Made by a program: the position numbers and the translations under genes. From positions 1-13,847 of the forward strand of contig CALGRN010000295.1 of assembly GCA_937880835.1 (NCBI GenBank): DNA of 13,847 nt, read 5' to 3'. How positions within the stretch are numbered: the first letter of the stretch is position 1; each line of letters begins with the position of its first letter. Positions 13,806 to 13,847 of the stretch are shown here, piece by piece. This DNA comes from an uncultured Prevotella sp. (GTDB lineage: Bacteria > Bacteroidota > Bacteroidia > Bacteroidales > Bacteroidaceae). The notes beneath the pieces were generated by a model, which searched no databases, was not told the DNA's origin, and saw only the letters and a program-made list of their open reading frames with translations.

Positions 13806-13847
13806 TGCATTTCAAAAGCTATCCTTTTGCGATGCAAAACAATAACT
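13806..13847. repeat. Second copy of the mosaic AAAGYTAT repeat, cut by window edge
   Basis: From GCATTTCAAAAGCTAT, the sequence equals the reverse complement of the right flank of the repeat at 1952-1978, then switches to the CC variant (CCTTTTG) and continues into GATGCAAAACAATAACT, an inverted TG-variant unit. The copy therefore recombines the two unit types seen at 1887-1975. It continues past the window end. Confidence 0.7.

Noticed and set aside
13574..13837. 87-residue minus-strand ORF at the right end
   Set aside because: Its start lies in the mosaic repeat and it crosses the GGACAGAC palindrome; composition and content look non-coding.

Overview
The window looks like a chromosomal segment from a Bacteroidales bacterium, possibly a Prevotella relative. 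The main evidence is a repeated promoter architecture typical of Bacteroidota (a -33 TTTG and a -7 TAnnTTTG box 19-20 nt apart). It occurs, in full, upstream of the tRNA, the TonB-dependent receptor, the DUF262 gene and the alpha-2-macroglobulin gene. The gene content agrees: a TonB-dependent receptor with an N-terminal carboxypeptidase-regulatory-like domain, a lipoprotein with an acidic stretch after its lipid-anchor cysteine, and a START_2-type small protein. The genus is an inference.

Layout. (1) 1-1560, minus: the N-terminal 520 residues of a secreted alpha-2-macroglobulin-family protein that runs off the left edge. (2) 1561-2270: a long gene-free stretch with a promoter, a mosaic inverted/direct repeat and two hairpin terminators. 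(3) 2271-3116, minus: a glycine-zipper lipoprotein with an EF-hand-like loop, divergent from an AqpZ-like aquaporin (3368-4048, plus) across a spacer holding a TCCCTA dyad. (4) 4345-4743, minus: a START/SRPBCC-like protein, divergent from a CAT-anticodon tRNA (4881-4954). (5) 5151-7693: a visibly A+T-richer accessory insert. It contains a DUF262 gene and a HEPN-nuclease-like gene, read leftward with an ATGA overlap, and a dead IS982-family insertion sequence with recognisable imperfect ends. (6) 7878-12241, plus: a two-gene operon of a TonB-dependent receptor and a lipoprotein predicted to be a right-handed beta-helix, with its own promoter and a strong terminator. (7) 12370-13395, minus: a GT-A-type glycosyltransferase. 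(8) 13396-13847: a gene-free end with a short palindrome and a second copy of the mosaic repeat.

Most of the window is cell-envelope biology: a protease-trapping macroglobulin, an envelope lipoprotein, a water channel, an outer-membrane uptake pair and a surface-glycan glycosyltransferase. The accessory insert between the tRNA and the IS remnant is the best candidate for an unusual system. A stand-alone DUF262 protein (ParB/sulfiredoxin-like fold, no visible HNH nuclease domain) is translationally coupled to a small protein with an intact RN-x3-H HEPN ribonuclease motif. This arrangement is consistent with a small phage-defence or toxin-antitoxin unit, but function is not shown by the sequence alone.
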